Source: Lutraria lutraria (taxonomy: Eukaryota; Mollusca; Bivalvia; Venerida; Mactridae). Taken from it: DNA of 64,000 nt. Shown one piece after another: positions 44,312 through 58,600 of this stretch (the stretch's first letter is position 1; every line of letters starts with the position of its first letter). The stretch lies in the NCBI GenBank assembly GCA_964023205.1, contig OZ026835.1, positions 38,785,083 to 38,849,082 of the forward strand. The letters run 5' to 3'. The translations under genes and the position numbers were made by a program. The notes below the pieces were generated by a model that was not told the origin of the DNA, did no database searches, and saw nothing but the letters and a program-made list of their open reading frames with translations.

Positions 44312-45159
44312 CGGTCCATTGAAACACCCCAATACACCCCAATAACGCTGAAACACCCCAATACACCCCAATAACTCTTAAATCACCCAAATACAACTCA
44401 ATAATAATAAAATTAAACTTTTATAGAATGAAATAATGTATCTAAAATCAAACGTAATCCTATTTTATGCAAGAAAAATATGAATTAAGATTTATAAGTT
44501 TGATATTTGTGGCTTAATTATTGTATGCCCCATATTCGTGAATATGAACAAAAGTTCACCTATATTAACCATATTTTCCTTATTTTTGAGAATTTTCCAT
44601 TTTTTTCTAAACTAGTGATCAAGATTTAAGAACATAAAATGATACTGTTTACAAAAATGTTGATTTTTGTTCAGTTATCATATACACCCCAATAACTCTT
44701 AAAACGCCCCAATACACCACAATAACTTAAAAACACCAGTGACCACCAAACTCAATACACCCCAGTACACACAAAATACCTATTTCAATGTTTTATTTTC
44801 AACCAAATAATCATTCTAAACGTTCACATCCTTCGTCTATTTGTTTACATTCATTTTGCATTCATGAGTATACGTCTCTGGTATTTGATATAAAAATTAA
44901 TTGATGGTTGATACTGAATTTCTGTATGCACGCATTCATATAATATCTCAAACTTAACAATTTTAATTCACATCTTATCTTGCGTAAAATATCATTAGAA
45001 TCTGCATTTTTTTTTATATATACAAAATGTATATTGTTTCATCATATATAAAGTTGAATTTTATTATTATTGAGTTGTATTTGGGTGAATTAAGAGTTAT
45101 TGGGGTGTATTGGGGTGTTTCAGAGTTATTGGGGTGTATTGGGGTGTTTCAATGGACCC
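44312..45159. mobile_element. 848-bp long-TIR element with 9-bp target duplication
   Basis: TTGAGAAAG lies at 44303-44311 and 45160-45168. The termini are inverted over about 110 bp (left SGGTCCATTGAAACACCCC, right GGGGTGTTTCAATGGACCC) and contain repeated CACCCCAATA units on one side, TATTGGGGTG on the other. A further block of the same unit lies at 44690-44770. No transposase. Confidence 0.85.
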
Positions 45160-45317
45160 TTGAGAAAGTTGATGTACGATTCCTCGGGCCTAATAAGAAG
45201 TCGGGTCGTAGTGAAAATTTAGGGTCCGTCGGGTAAGCAGAAACAAACAATTCTTTTTATGCACCTAGATGGAGGCTGGAGTGAATCAATTTTTGTTTTT
45301 ATTGGTTCGATTTTATC

Positions 45318-45366
45318 AGGGACTTGATTTTATCAGGGATGCTATATGTAATATAGCATCCCTGAT
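45318..45366. repeat. GGGATGCT hairpin
   Basis: CAGGGATGCTATAT pairs with ATATAGCATCCCTG around a 4-5 base loop; same core as the hairpins near 43648 and 61257. Confidence 0.65.
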
Positions 45367-45461
45367 TTTATGAACATCATTTGTGTCAGTCCATTAAAAA
45401 ACCAGTCCAGTAAATGTCACAGACCATATAATTGTTCTTACTGGCAATGTTGAGCCACGGA

Positions 45462-45690
45462 CTTCAGTATAGATGGGGATGTGGTCCAGTGGTAAGGAAG
45501 CTATAGAATTCAGTAACCCGGATTCGATTCCAAGTTCTAGCTGGTCATGCACAAACACTTCCATAAAAAAATTGACCAAACAAAATGACGATTTTCATCC
45601 ACATATTGAGAAGTTGCCTGTTCCTTAACTAAGTAGATAAGCATACTTTACAAGAAAACTGGTTTGGTGAATCAGCTATTTTTTAAGGAA
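45462..45690 (+). mobile_element. tRNA-derived SINE, family A
   Basis: Box A GTGGTCCAGTGGTAAGG, box B GGATTCGATTCC at tRNA spacing, then a body containing GACGATTTTCATCCACAT and AGAAGTTGCCTG shared with the inverted copy at 3217-3595. Single body unit here. Confidence 0.65.
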
Positions 45691-45716
45691 ATAAAACTGA
45701 TCTTATGGTACCTAAG

Positions 45717-45954
45717 CAGGGCCCAGGTGGCTGCACTTTAGGGGAAGGGGCCTGAGGCCCTCATGTAGGGGAATTTCGTGTCATTTTGAGGAAAAAGAGG
45801 AATTTCAGGGGATTTTTTTCAACTGCCTTATAACCCTGCAATAAGCATTTTTTTTAAGGGGAGTTTTTATCAAAAATGGTGGAAAAAAGTATATTATTCT
45901 AGGAGGGGAATGAGGCCGAATTTCGGCCCCAAAAAACGTCACATGAGGGCCCTG
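45717..45954. mobile_element. MITE-like element with CAGGGCCC ends
   Basis: Ends CAGGGCCC and GGGCCCTG are inverted; CTAAG occurs just outside both (45712-45716, 45955-45959). The inside has G-rich runs (AGGGGAAGGGGCCTGAGG, GAGGGGAATGAGGCCGAA). The short TIR makes the call moderate. Confidence 0.5.
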
Positions 45955-46207
45955 CTAAGTATGAAAATTAACAGGTACTAGGTTTGGTGCAAATGATTGG
46001 TGTTAAGACCATATAAGTAAATCAATAATGTTAGACATTTAGAAATACAAATGGATTCCAATTAGTTAAAAATTAGTTTATTTCATTTGGAAATTAACAG
46101 TTTAATCAAAGTAACTCCCTGTTTCAATTTTTCATTTATTCAAGATACAGAATTAGCATAATAACTTTTTGTAAATGAATTCAATTCAAATATTAACATA
46201 ATTAATA

Positions 46208-46310
46208 CAGTCAAACCTGTGCTAATGGACACCCCTGAACAACTGACACATGTCTACAAAGGACACGTTTCGGTTTTGCACAGATTGTCCTTTGTACACA
46301 AGTTTGACTG
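46208..46310. mobile_element. 103-bp Tc1/mariner-like MITE
   Basis: TA dinucleotide on both sides, ends CAGTCAAACCTGTG and CACAAGTTTGACTG inverted. TA duplication with CAGT termini is the Tc1/mariner hallmark. Confidence 0.65.
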
Positions 46311-47925
46311 TATACTTGCAATAGAGTATGTACTGCCTGTAGGCTTTGCTATACTGTATATATATAATATATATCTGTAAGTTTATCCTTGTAGTCTGTA
46401 TGCTTCAGTAATCAAACCTAGTCTATTTAGAACTGTATAAAAATTCCTTTATGTTGTAACATTGTAATTAAGATAGGATATCATGGTTGATTATAGCAGG
46501 ATTAACTTCTTATCCTAATCACACTGTAGGATAAGCTATGCAAAGTTTCCTTGGATTAAGTCTTACTTCTTCTATTGAAACAATTGCTAAATACTAGATG
46601 AGATTTATTATATATCTTCAGTAGCTTGATAACAGAGATTAAGTATAAGTTTGTTCATCAGTTTTAAGTTTTCCTTAACTGTCACCTCCACTCACTTTCT
46701 CAATTGAAATGTTGAAGTAATTATAATTGATAATAAAATTGTACATTCATAGAAATTGAACTGGTTTGCTTTGACATACTGTGTATAGTTTAATGTCACA
46801 CCAATGACCAGGGTAATTTAATTGGGACTTTAGTGGAGCAGAACCCCAAGCATACGCCTAGCTAGAGCAACTGACCTTCAGGAATAATGACCTTCAACAA
46901 GCAAGATCGACACCAACCTTTCTTGTGACATTTGTCTGGTCGCAGGTGGGATATGAGCTCACAGCAGTGCTGGGCCAGTGAACTTAATTTATTTTCAGGT
47001 GTTGATTCTTTAGGCACTACGGGCACAATTGAAGTCAGTTAACACTTTAACATAAATAATGCTTCTTTTAAAGAAATATTTTCTTAAAAAGCTTTACAGG
47101 TTTCATTAATATGTTCAAGTAAAAGCAGCTCTGCTGTCAAATAGTTAAGCATATTTCAAGAAAACTATTCTTGAACTATTCAGGTTTTTCAGGTTTTCAT
47201 GACTTCCATTCTAAGGGGAGTTGATTTACATTAAATTACCCTCAATTAAGTAGAGGCCAAACTTCAGCTAACTCATCAGATTTATTATTAAAGGGGAAAA
47301 AATTATGAAAAATTAAAGTATTTTTTAAGAGATCAAATTTTAACACCAAAAGCATTATCCATTAATTTCATTCTTACTCCAATTACCTTTTACTCAGGTA
47401 TAAAATTATAAAAAATATGTTTTCAAGAGAGAATAGCTGAGTAAGGTGAGAGGTGTGAAAGCTTCAATATGACACAACAAAGGGTCATGAATAAATGTCA
47501 ATTTAGTCTACTACTTAAAAAAGTATACTTTTAAGTTTTTTGTATTGAATTACAAAATATGATAGACTGACTTAAAGCTATGTACACTTCATTGAATAAA
47601 TTATTTATTTTTGTTATAAAGAGTCGTAGACTGATTTCAGTTTGTGGTGTTAGGTCAGCTAAATAAAAGATTTCATTTTTTTTACATTTTTCAGTTATCA
47701 CAGCTATTTCTATGCCTGTATGAAGCAAGTTCAGACTGAGACGGGGTGGCTAATTTTAGACTTAGAGTCAAAATTATTGGGGTGGGGGATAATTTTAGAT
47801 TTTGACTCACAATGTGGGGGAATCAGTTATAATACATGTACCTTAAAAAACTCATTACAGCCAAAATTATGGGGGGAGGGCTATTCTATTCATATTAATT
47901 TATCTCGTGGAGTGAAATTCATGAA
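46311..47925. other. Intergenic, mostly featureless
   Basis: A possible SINE head on the minus strand at 46850-46990 (box-A-like TGGCCCAGCACTG) and a G-rich stretch at 47745-47885 with repeated AATTTTAGA phrases. No gene seen. Confidence 0.4.
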
Positions 47926-49020
47926 AACATGAATTTTTCTTCAGCTATTCATGAATAGTTCCAGAATAGTTCATGAATAGTTCATGAAATTTGCATAACT
48001 ATTTTACAGGAGTGAAAGACCCCCTAGACAACAAGTTTCTACGGCCCTATGTTATTCATATTTCACATCTTTGTTTTTTTTAAACTTAACTGTAATCCAG
48101 CTTTCCATAGCTGTCTGCATTCACTCGGCATGAATTTTTATGCAGACCAGCCGTACTACGCTTTTCTACATTCGCCATGATATTGTTACACTAGTTCTAT
48201 GCTAAGTCTATATAAGTTCAGTTTCCTGGAGTACTTTCAGTACTTTTATTAAATATTGCTTCTATTTTAATGTATGGTGTCCTGGGGTCAAAATTTTATT
48301 TCAACAAGTGGTATTTAATTAGTTTGTATAAATCACAAAATTACATGAACCTTTCTTGAACTTTTCAGGAATATAGTTCCAGAATAGTTGATTATTTGAT
48401 TATAGGATGGTAACATAATGGGGAAAATAATTCTATCTATTGCAAATGCATTAAAACAAAATATTATTGAGAATGTCTCTAAAACATATTTCAATTGCTT
48501 ATATATTGGACAATGTTATATTTTTTTCTGTTCAGACAGGGGAAACTGAAATTACCTTTACAAAAATTCTTTACCTATCTACCCTATTTTTAACAAGCAT
48601 GTAACCGGAAACAAGCCATTTTTTTACACTGTGTCTAATTTATTTATCAACATTTTGGTCATTCTACCACCTTGTACAATAAATCCTTTTTTTTTACCCA
48701 CTTAAATTGAATAATTGAAATCATGAATTTTTCCTGAACTTTTCTTGTATACCGGTACTTCATGAATAGTTCATGACATATGAAGAGGTGTTTTAGACCA
48801 TAAAATGAGTAATTCAAAGTAATATCTCACCCTAAAATTTGTTGTATAAAAAATAAAATTTCCTTCCAACTATTTTACGGCTATTTCTAGTTGTCAGTAT
48901 AATGATTCTTGTTCATTAACCCCTTGGAACGGAATTCAAGAAAACATGAATTTTTCTAGAACTCTTCTTGCATACTTCATGAATGGTTCATGAAGTACGT
49001 ATAACTTTTTGACAGGTGTA
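47926..49020 (+). repeat. Clustered TTCATGAATAGTTCATGAA repeat modules
   Basis: A module of about 75 bp, with CATGAATTTTTCTTGAAC, TTCATGAATAGTTCATGAA and a TAACAGG-like end, occurs at 47926-48010, 48722-48790 and 48940-49018, with a weaker one at 48340-48390. Related modules are at 50428-50510 and 60290-60365. After the first copy, 48090-48260 matches 50590-50785 (TCCATAGCTGTC, GCATGAATTTTTATG, GAGTACTTTCAGTACTTT). Confidence 0.6.
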
Positions 49021-49641
49021 CTTTTACATATTTGTGTAAACAAATGGGACACAAAATCATTGAAGTTTACAGTATTTAATCAGCTGATTTATACCACACT
49101 ACAACATTATACTATTTGTTTATCTGGTATTTATGATATAGTTCTAATTCCTCTTGATCTAATCATGAAAGAAATCAGTGTAAAAACAAAAATATCTTCA
49201 AAGCACTTGCTACATGTGTATATTAATCGCCAGCATACTTTTTTGGAGTATATTTTCAATTAGTAACGGATGCTCTTTCTAGTTCATATGTGTATTTTTG
49301 GTACATTAAGCTTCACTCAATTAGAAGCTGTGTTAGACTCAGGAAGTGTATTTTTACCTGAGTCAGGAAATGTGTGCTTTAGGGGGTAATAAACTCGGGA
49401 AGTCCCTGTGGTTTTATACTGCATTTTAACTATTGACGTTACTGGATTTAATGCTCATCTTATCTCTGGCTTCTATTGCTTATGACACTCAGATTTTATC
49501 ACAGTAGACTTCTGTAGGAGGTATCCGTAGTAACTGGTTGGAAATTAACACAAATTTGATTCATTATATAAAAGGGAAAGATTTTGACCTGGATCATTAT
49601 TGTAGTATATGTGAATATAAATATAAATCAATGTAGGAACA
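49021..49641. other. Upstream region of the TSPN-domain gene
   Basis: Should contain promoter and 5' UTR. No convincing TATA box or other element. The 84-codon frame at 49009-49263 shows no domain and is ignored. Confidence 0.35.
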
Positions 49642-52600
49642 ATGCAGAAGGAAACCATGTATTTAAGTTTTCTTATGTTTTTGTTGTATTTTGATAATTT
49701 TAAGATAGTGAATGGACGCAGGAATAAACATGAGAATAATCACTTATCTGGTGAGTATAAATTGTTACAATATTAAATTCTGATATAATTGTTACGATGA
49801 TGATTTTAATATGGAATAAAAACTATTTTCATTTTGAGCAAATAAACACCAATGCTTGCATTATACTTTTTTCTCTTTGTTCAATAATTAAAAAATACCT
49901 GTTAATTAGAGTTCTGCATAATCAAGGGTTCAGATGAAGACTGCAGTAACTGTGTTTTTGTTTATCTTAATATACATTAGTTCTTAATATCTTACTAAGC
50001 TAAAATGCCTGCTTAAACTGAATAACAGTTTCAAATATAACAGGAGAATTTTTTATGTCAAAATAATCTTATTCCTTTCTGATGTATGTGCAGTCGTACA
50101 TCTTTGTTAACTCAATTTGTTGTTATTTTATTTTGAAAGAACATGTGGTTGCTCTGATGTTTTTTGTTAGATTATTTTTCTTTTCTGTTTAAACAATTTA
50201 CTGTCTGTCTGTTGTAAGTCTAGATGCTTCAAATTATGCATGCTTTAGCAATTTACGATGGGTTTTACTGTAAGTCGGAAAATGTGGATATTATATTGTG
50301 AGGTCTGGTGTCACTTCATGGACATATTTTACCTAATTGTAACTCAACAAGGCATTGAACTTTGAAAGTCAAGCATGTGGCATGCATTTTATTCTCTAAT
50401 CACTTCCTAATGTAACCCCTTCAAAAACATGAAATTTTCGTGAACTATTCATGAAAAGTTCCAGAATAGTTCATGAAATATGCATAACTATTAATTTGAC
50501 AGGAGCAGTAGATGGCAGTTTCACTTAGAAAAGCTGACTGAGTATATAAGACAAGCTAGGCTTTTTTGGGGGCTGGGGGGGGGGGGAACTGATAAAAAAA
50601 TACATGTAGTTCAGCTCTCCATAGCTGTCACTTGCTAAGTGTCTGTGAGCATGAATTTTTATGTGGACCTTAGTACTATATGTTTATCTACATTGGCCAT
50701 GCAATCATTAAACTACATCATCCCATTTCATGTTGCAGTGCAATCTATGTCAATTCAGTTGTCATGAGTACTTTCAGTACTTTGATTGAGTTAGTTTTTT
50801 CCCTACCATTAATCCCTAGATCTTGGATCCTCTGTGGTCCAATGGTTATGGTTTCTGACTAGTAATAAATAGTTCTCATGGCTGGGAGTTTAAATCCCCC
50901 AAGGGAACAAATTTCCCACATGTGAGGACGCTCACAGTCATCCAGCATGCTTACAGGATGTTGGTGGTTCCACTCAAGAATACTCCTTGGGTGTTCCTCC
51001 ACTATTATAAAGCTGGAACAGTTGCCACGTACATGACCTTGTGTGTTAAATCCCAATAAAAACAGTCTTAAGTCTGTAATGATCTGTTTAATTAGACCTC
51101 CTCATCATAAATCTATTTATCAATCATGTGTTCCTTTCTTACTACCATTCAATCAAAACTTCTCTTCTTCAACACACTGGCAAGTTCCATCACTACATTT
51201 CTTTATCATTACTGGCCCCTCTACACAGTCTCCTCTGTCATTGTATATGCTAATTAACAAAGAATTAAATCTCTCCATTGACCACTCCATTATAAACCCC
51301 TCTCTATAATGAGTCCCGTCACTGACCACTCTATTGTAACAGTATAATTATGAATCCCCTCCACACAAGACCTCAATCTCTGTCATAATAAGAATTCACT
51401 CTTTATATTGTGGACTATCTAGAAATTTACCCTCTTTTAACTTATCACACTTTTATGTCAGTTTAAATTTCAGCTCATACTCAGAACCCACTTGTTTCTC
51501 TTTACTAGAATTTCGTAAATTGTTGGAAAACACATTTATAAGCTTATCAACTGATCTTCTTGAAATATGATTTATAAAATATTTGATCATATCAGTATAT
51601 AGACAAGCTGGCATTTATGTTTTATTAATGAACTGGTGATTATTTGTTAGAACTTTATGATGTATATCATTTATAATGTCATGATTTAATCTATTCCTCA
51701 TCGTAAGATCTAAGATTTGTTGCTTAGACTATCTTTAAATAATTGTAGGTTTGCAGTTTGGTGTAAATTTTTTCTTGTTTCTGGTTACCTGACCTGCTTT
51801 AATTTCGCTCAGCAGCCCTAGACTCACATATCACTTAACCTTTCCACATGCTTTCAAGAATAATAAAAAAGTAAAAAAAAGAAATTCCCTACCTACCTTC
51901 GATATTTTGCATAATCATGTAAATGGAAACAATTTTTGTTATACTTTTCTCAAATGACTCCCCTTCCATCGGAAATTTGCTCTTTTATTCTAGCTCATTG
52001 TTTTCAATATAAGCATTTGATATTAATAAAACAATAAATGAAATATAAAATGCCTATCAATACCTACCCACCTGCTGTTCAAAGTTTTGGTCGCTGAAGG
52101 GCAAACATTTATTAGGGTGATTTTAATGATAGATTTAATTCAGAAACAAGTTTTATAACATGTTTGTCATAGTAAATGGTTGCACAACAAGAAGAATGTT
52201 GTAAATACAGTGTATTTTGGGGTGCTGAACTGCGGCTGAAATTCTGCCCCATTCCCTTGTCTGAAAAGTATATATTTTCCCACTAAATTCACGAAAAAAT
52301 CATTATCAGTAGAATTAAAAAAAAAATTTTTGGGGTAAAAAAGATTTAATCATAGGATAAAAAAAGCTGTTGTAAATTTGTTGTTATTGTAAAGAATGTA
52401 AATAAAATATTGTTGTATCTCTGTATACAAAACTAATGAGATAAAACCTTGTAGCACTAAGGGAACAAGTTGAGAAATTTTATTATTTTATAATTATGTA
52501 AAGTTTTTAAGTTTTATTTGTATTTTAGTGTCCTTCTTTTATTGTAGTATTTAGAGTGTAAAATGTTACTTTAATCAACTTTTATTTCATTGCTCATTTT

Positions 52601-55600
52601 ATGTGTAAACTGCTTTAATACAAGAATGAAATACAAATGTAATGTGATTAATTACTTTTTAATTGAATACTTCAAAGTTTATTTCTTATTTATTTCAACA
52701 GCAGTATGTATAGCTGTCTGAAATATAACTTTTTAAAATTTGTAATATTCTATTTCTTTACTTATGGTTAAGGATTAACTTTTAAACTGGTGATATATTA
52801 GGACAACAAATAACAATATTTAACTCATAGTTGTTGTTAATGTTAAATACGGTCAAACCTGTGAAAAAAGGTGACTCTTGGGAATGACTAAATGTGACCT
52901 TTATTGACAGGTGGCCTTTATTTGGAGGCAATTTTGTCAAAAATAATCAATGACGGTCATTCAAAGAATGGCCTTTATTCACAGGTCAAGGCCTTTATTT
53001 GCAGGTGACCCTAAATACAGGTTAGACAGCACATGTTCTTATAAGAAGTTTATTTGCACGATCATCTGACTGGGTATTCCTTGATATCTATGTAATTGCT
53101 GGTGAATGTCTAAGTTTCATCAAAATATTGCTTAATGCTAAAACATGGATTTCACTCACAAGTTTCACTGGCCATCTTGTAGAAAATTGACAGATGTTTG
53201 ATATTAGTGTCCTGAAGCCATTCTACCAGAGAACTGGTTAGTTTGTGGTTGTTTTGTTTTACATGTTTCACAGAAGTTCTGATGTATTTAATGGTTTATA
53301 CAGGTTTTTCCAATTAAAGATTGAACCCTGGTAAACTAGGTAGGAACATGTTCTAGATGAATACTAATCACACACCTCACATGTATACTTGATTAACCTC
53401 TGTATTCTACATGGATCAAACACGGAACACTCCTGACCACTTCGTATTCTTGGCGCAATCCTTAGGCTTAATTGTTTTTGCCAAATGTTTGTCTTTAAAC
53501 ATTAAGAAAAATGTTAATAATTTCATCTTTAGTTGAATGTGTGTATTGTTTTGCTGTGAATATCTCAGGATATTTAATATCAATTCTGATGATTGATTCA
53601 TTTCAACAAAGTCAAATGTTTATCCTGTTATTGAACAAAACACTATGCTTTCATGCAAATTTGTTAAAAAAATAAGTTGCCTTATCAGACAGCCATGCAA
53701 TGTTCAAGCAGAGAAATATATTAAGAAGGTATATACCAGATTAGTTACAAAAAAACCCATGCATATTGTCAGTGTAGTGTTCCCAGTTAATCACCATTCT
53801 ATTTCAATATTGAAACCATTTTGATCCCATATAAAATGACAATTTGTTAACAGATATGGTAATTAGCTGGTAACAAAACTTTTCAAATTCACTACAATTA
53901 ATTGCATGCAGTCAACATGTTTTTTCACTTGCAATACCTTAGCAATACAATGACAATATGTTAGAATTTGGAGTAATCAGTGTATTGTCCACGTGTTACC
54001 AGATATAATTACAATAGCTGACAGTTGACAGGATATATATCCAGACTGCCAAGAATTGAACCTGAGACTTCTTGATAAAAAGACTTAAATAGACCATACC
54101 ATACAGAGTATTTTGTTGTGGCTATCATAATGGTTTTTGATAAAATAATTACACTTAATAAACTAATTACATTAGTTTCATTATCAGCTGTTGATATTTC
54201 AACCAATTTCCGTTCTCTGCATAAATGCAAAAAATATACTTCAACTAATTATGTTAACTTTGACCTCAAATGAGGTACAGATTTTATTTCATGCTGTGAA
54301 GAAACAAATGTTTGTTTTGTGGGTAAGTTCTCAATTAATTGGCAATTAACTTAATTATTTCATCTCCTCTGAGGTAATTTCTACAACCATCAGAAGTCAT
54401 TTTACATCATTTTATGAATACTTCTTGATATAAGATGTTAGGAATAATAAATATTATCTAACATTTATGCTGACATGTTAATGATATTTTGTTGTTAATT
54501 GCCCCAATATTTGTACCCCCTCAAAACTTTATGGTATATCTTGAAGTAAGAATCTTGATTTATGATATTGTAGCTTGTGCTTGGTTCATGTTTGGCCTGC
54601 AATGCCTCGCTTGGTTCATGTTTGGCCTGCAATGCTTCTACGGTGCCCTGAGACTGTCGGTAGCCTTCTTTTAGTGAGGACGATTTTTGTACAGATTCGC
54701 AGGCTCCGCAGCCTGCATGAGATCTACATTCTTGTTTGGTGAAAAGTTGCACAAATTACCAGGTGGCATTGTGAGGAGGCCGCACCACAATTTTCCTTAG
54801 AAATTGTGCCTTAAATGAATAGTAGGGTGATTGTAGACTCATGTAACAATCACATGGCCCTTACACAGCTGCCACAAGGTTGCTTCTTGCTACCTGTGCT
54901 GTACGAATTCGGATTTTTACCTAATAAGTTGATTAGGAATTAATTAAGCCCATTTAGTTCTGGTAATCATGAAGTTCCAGTATGTGGTGTTCTTGAAAAA
55001 GCTCAAAACTACTGCATAGTTACTTACATTTGTAGTTGTAATGGTTTCTCTTGAAAATTTGCTGCAGTCATCAAAAATTACTAGATGATTGTTAAACTAT
55101 GATAACAATTGTTCTCTGTTGTATTCTTCTATTAAAAAGCAGCTGTTATCTATTGGCTCCTAGACTGAAAAATCAAATTAAAATTAAGCTCCTTGTTGAA
55201 GAATTTGAATCTGTTTTATGGCATGATATGTCAGATGATCTGTAAATTGAAATATGATTTTGATTTAATGCTGTTACTTCTGGCAAGTTTTGCCTTCAAT
55301 CTTGCCATGGATGCTGTAGTTATGGTGTGTACTTGTATCAACAAGATAGTATAAGGGAATAACAATGTTTGTGATGAAACATCAGTTTGACACAGACAAG
55401 CTGCTTGTTCTATATTTGTTGATGATACTTAATTGTAATAGGATTAATGAAATATTTCATTTCTTGCTTGCTTGCACTATTAGAAAAGTTGATACGGCTT
55501 AAATTTATACAACTATGACCCTAAATGATGTGGCATGCGACAGTGACTCCAATGGTATACTGCATACAACAATGACCCAAAATGTTACAGCACATAACAA

Positions 55601-58600
55601 TGACACTAAATTGATACAGAACCAATTTGCATTGCATGCATCAATGACCTCAACTGGTACAGCATACAACAGTGACACCAATTTGCATTGCATGCATCAA
55701 TGACCTCAACTGGTACAGCATACAACAGTGACACCAATTTGCATTGCATGCATCAATGACCTCAACTGGTACAGCATACAACAGTGACACCAATTTGCAT
55801 TGCATGCATTAATGACCTCAACTGGTACAGCATACAACAGTGACACCAATTTGCGTTGCATGCATCAATGACCCCAACTGGTACAGCATACAACAGTGAC
55901 ACCAGTTTGCATTGCATGCATCAATCACTTCAACTGGTACAGCATACAACAGTGACACCAATTGGCACTGCATACACCAATGACCGCTGTTGGTATAGAT
56001 TCTATCTTTAAAAGTAACATGCCTAGACCATTGACAACTTTTTTCTTTTTTGTCTTCAATATACAACTGCAGTTATTGCTTGGTTCTTAATATGTCTATC
56101 ATTTTATTATTTCAATTAGGAACTTTTATCTAGTTTGAGATGAATATTTACACTTATGTATGAACTGGTAATTTGCCAGTGAGTTCTATCTGTTGTAATT
56201 AAAATCTCTCATCTTTGCTTAGAAATAGCTAAATGAAGTAAAGTTATAACTCAGGGAAACAAAATACCAATTAATCATATAAATAGAATAAGTTTTAGGT
56301 TGAAAATTTGCTTGGAATATTTGTATTGCTATTCTTATTGAATGATTGATAGGTAACTAAGTTAGTCAGCTGTTATAGTTAAACCTGACAACTGGAGCTC
56401 TCTATCAGTTCCCGGTATCTCTGTCAGTAATTAGGCCAAACAAATCAGTTGGTTGCTGTTAAAATGATTTTGTAATTCATAGGCCAAACAAATCACTTGG
56501 TTGCTGTTAAAATGACTTTGTAATTCATAGGCCAAACAAGTCAGTTTGTTGCTGTTAAAATTGATTTGTACTTCTTAGGCCAAACAAATCATTTTGTTGC
56601 TTTTAAAATAATCTGTTTATTGCTGTTAAAATAATGTTTTCATCCAGAGCCATGCTAAGATATTTCAGTTCAATGCATGTTTTCTGTATTCCGCAGACTA
56701 GTTACTAGTATTTCCATACTTTGATTTCTTCCTGTTTTATATCTAAAGATCTTATGCAAGTTTTTCCATGTCATATAATAGGAATCTTTATTTAGTTGAA
56801 TGTAATCACTAGCCCCATACTGCTCAAACCAGACATCAAATATTTAATGTGTGAGGAGGCTGTCCAGTTAGCTTGCAGTAGTTTACCCAAACTGTTGGGT
56901 CAACTTTAAATCCCAGAGAAGAAAGAAAACTTAGTTGAATGTGTTTGATTCAACAGAAACATGCAATGTAAACCCCTTACACTTCTGTCCCGTACTTACA
57001 CATTGTCTCTATCAATGACCTTGGCTACTGGTGAGACATTAAACTCCAGTAAAAATCAAAACCATTATTACCTGGTATTAAGAAAATAGAGCTGTTTAAT
57101 TGATAGATTACATTACACTTCCATCCACATTAGACTGATCCACAGTTTAACCACAAATGAATATTTATTTAAACCAAATCTGACAATCTTTTGAAATAAA
57201 TAAATCTTGTTCAAATCAATGTTACAATGTAAGGTATTTTTTTTATATACAATGTACTGTCAAAATAAGACAATGATGATGTAAGACAAATTGTTTTCGG
57301 GATAGTTTGCTCTGGACTCAGAGGTGCATTCTTGGCTGCCATGTTATTATTCTACACTCTAGCAGACAGGGAAACACACATAAAAATTTCAGCTTCCTGA
57401 TTTTTATTTCATTATTAATTGGCATATGGGTTGTGGCACAAATCAGCTGTAAATACAGAACATAAGACATCAAAACATGAATTATACCTCAGCGTCTGCC
57501 TGGTAATAAAGGAGGTGAAATATTAATTGATAAGAAACAAGCTTGTATATTGACAGTAACAAGTATATTATCTACATAACTTATAATGATAAAATTATGC
57601 CTGGAATTTAATTAGCCATACATAATTGATAAATGATGTAAGATGCATCTTTTTTACTTTTTTGGAATGAGTGGAAAATGACTAACATTTAATATGCAAT
57701 TTGCAAAAAATAGCAGTTTATGGTGATAGAGAATGTTAAATTCTATCCAACCAATTTGAAGAAGGAGAAGAGATGCTAGTGTTGGTATACATTGTAAAGA
57801 TAAACTATGGCTTATGAGGTTTTATCTGAGTACTTGCAGGGCTTCTAATTTACATGTAATATGGAGTCCCTGTAGTAATTCCCACTTTTTATACTGTATC
57901 TTATCTAACCACCTTTTTAATTTAGTTTCAGCCTTCATGGTCTTTTAGTAACATGCTGGACTACTGAACGAAACGTTGTGGGTTAGAATCTCGACTTCCC
58001 CTTCAGAATTTCTTAGGGACACTTCTTCAGTGTCCCCAGCCCAACTACATAGCCAAGTCCTGTGTCTTGAAAATCACAAGAGAAATGACGAGGCATGATT
58101 GTATCGATGCTTTACACTGGGCATAATAAAAAAAAGTGGGAAAAACTATTTGAAATAAGTGTAGGGATACAAATGTCCTGTTCTCTTGTATCTTCTCTCC
58201 CCTCTTGTAAGGGTAGCACTGAAATGACTGTAGCTGTCAAATAGGCCGTTGAACAACAGATAAATAAATTAATCGTAAATAGTTTATATACTTTCATGTA
58301 CATGTATACCGGTATATGTTTGATAGAATTATTTTTTATTTTCAGGTATAAGTTTGTTGAAGAGTCAGAATGAACATAACAAGGTATCTTTTGGAAACTA
58401 CCCATCTTTAAAAACCTGGTCATTCTTCAACTCATCAAGGGAGACAACTTTCATTGACTTGAAAAAAATATACCGAAGAAAATCAAGGGAAATATCATTT
58501 GAAACCGTCGGGTATTCAAAGAAGAAATCATACTCAACTTTAGTCGGAATTCATTTAAAACATAAAAAGTTACCCTTAGCTGAAATAGGTTTAGATATCC

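Noticed and set aside
45027..45236. 69-codon frame with GVYWGVSELLGCIGVFQ
   Set aside because: Translation of the GGGGTGTATT units in the right arm of the long-TIR element.
51043..51309. 88-codon plus frame starting in the SINE 3' end
   Set aside because: Begins inside a SINE and has no domain; composition like the surrounding intron.
55505..56066. Repetitive frames on both strands with HASMTSTGTAYNSDT-like repeats
   Set aside because: Translated 56-bp minisatellite; no start context, splice sites or domain.
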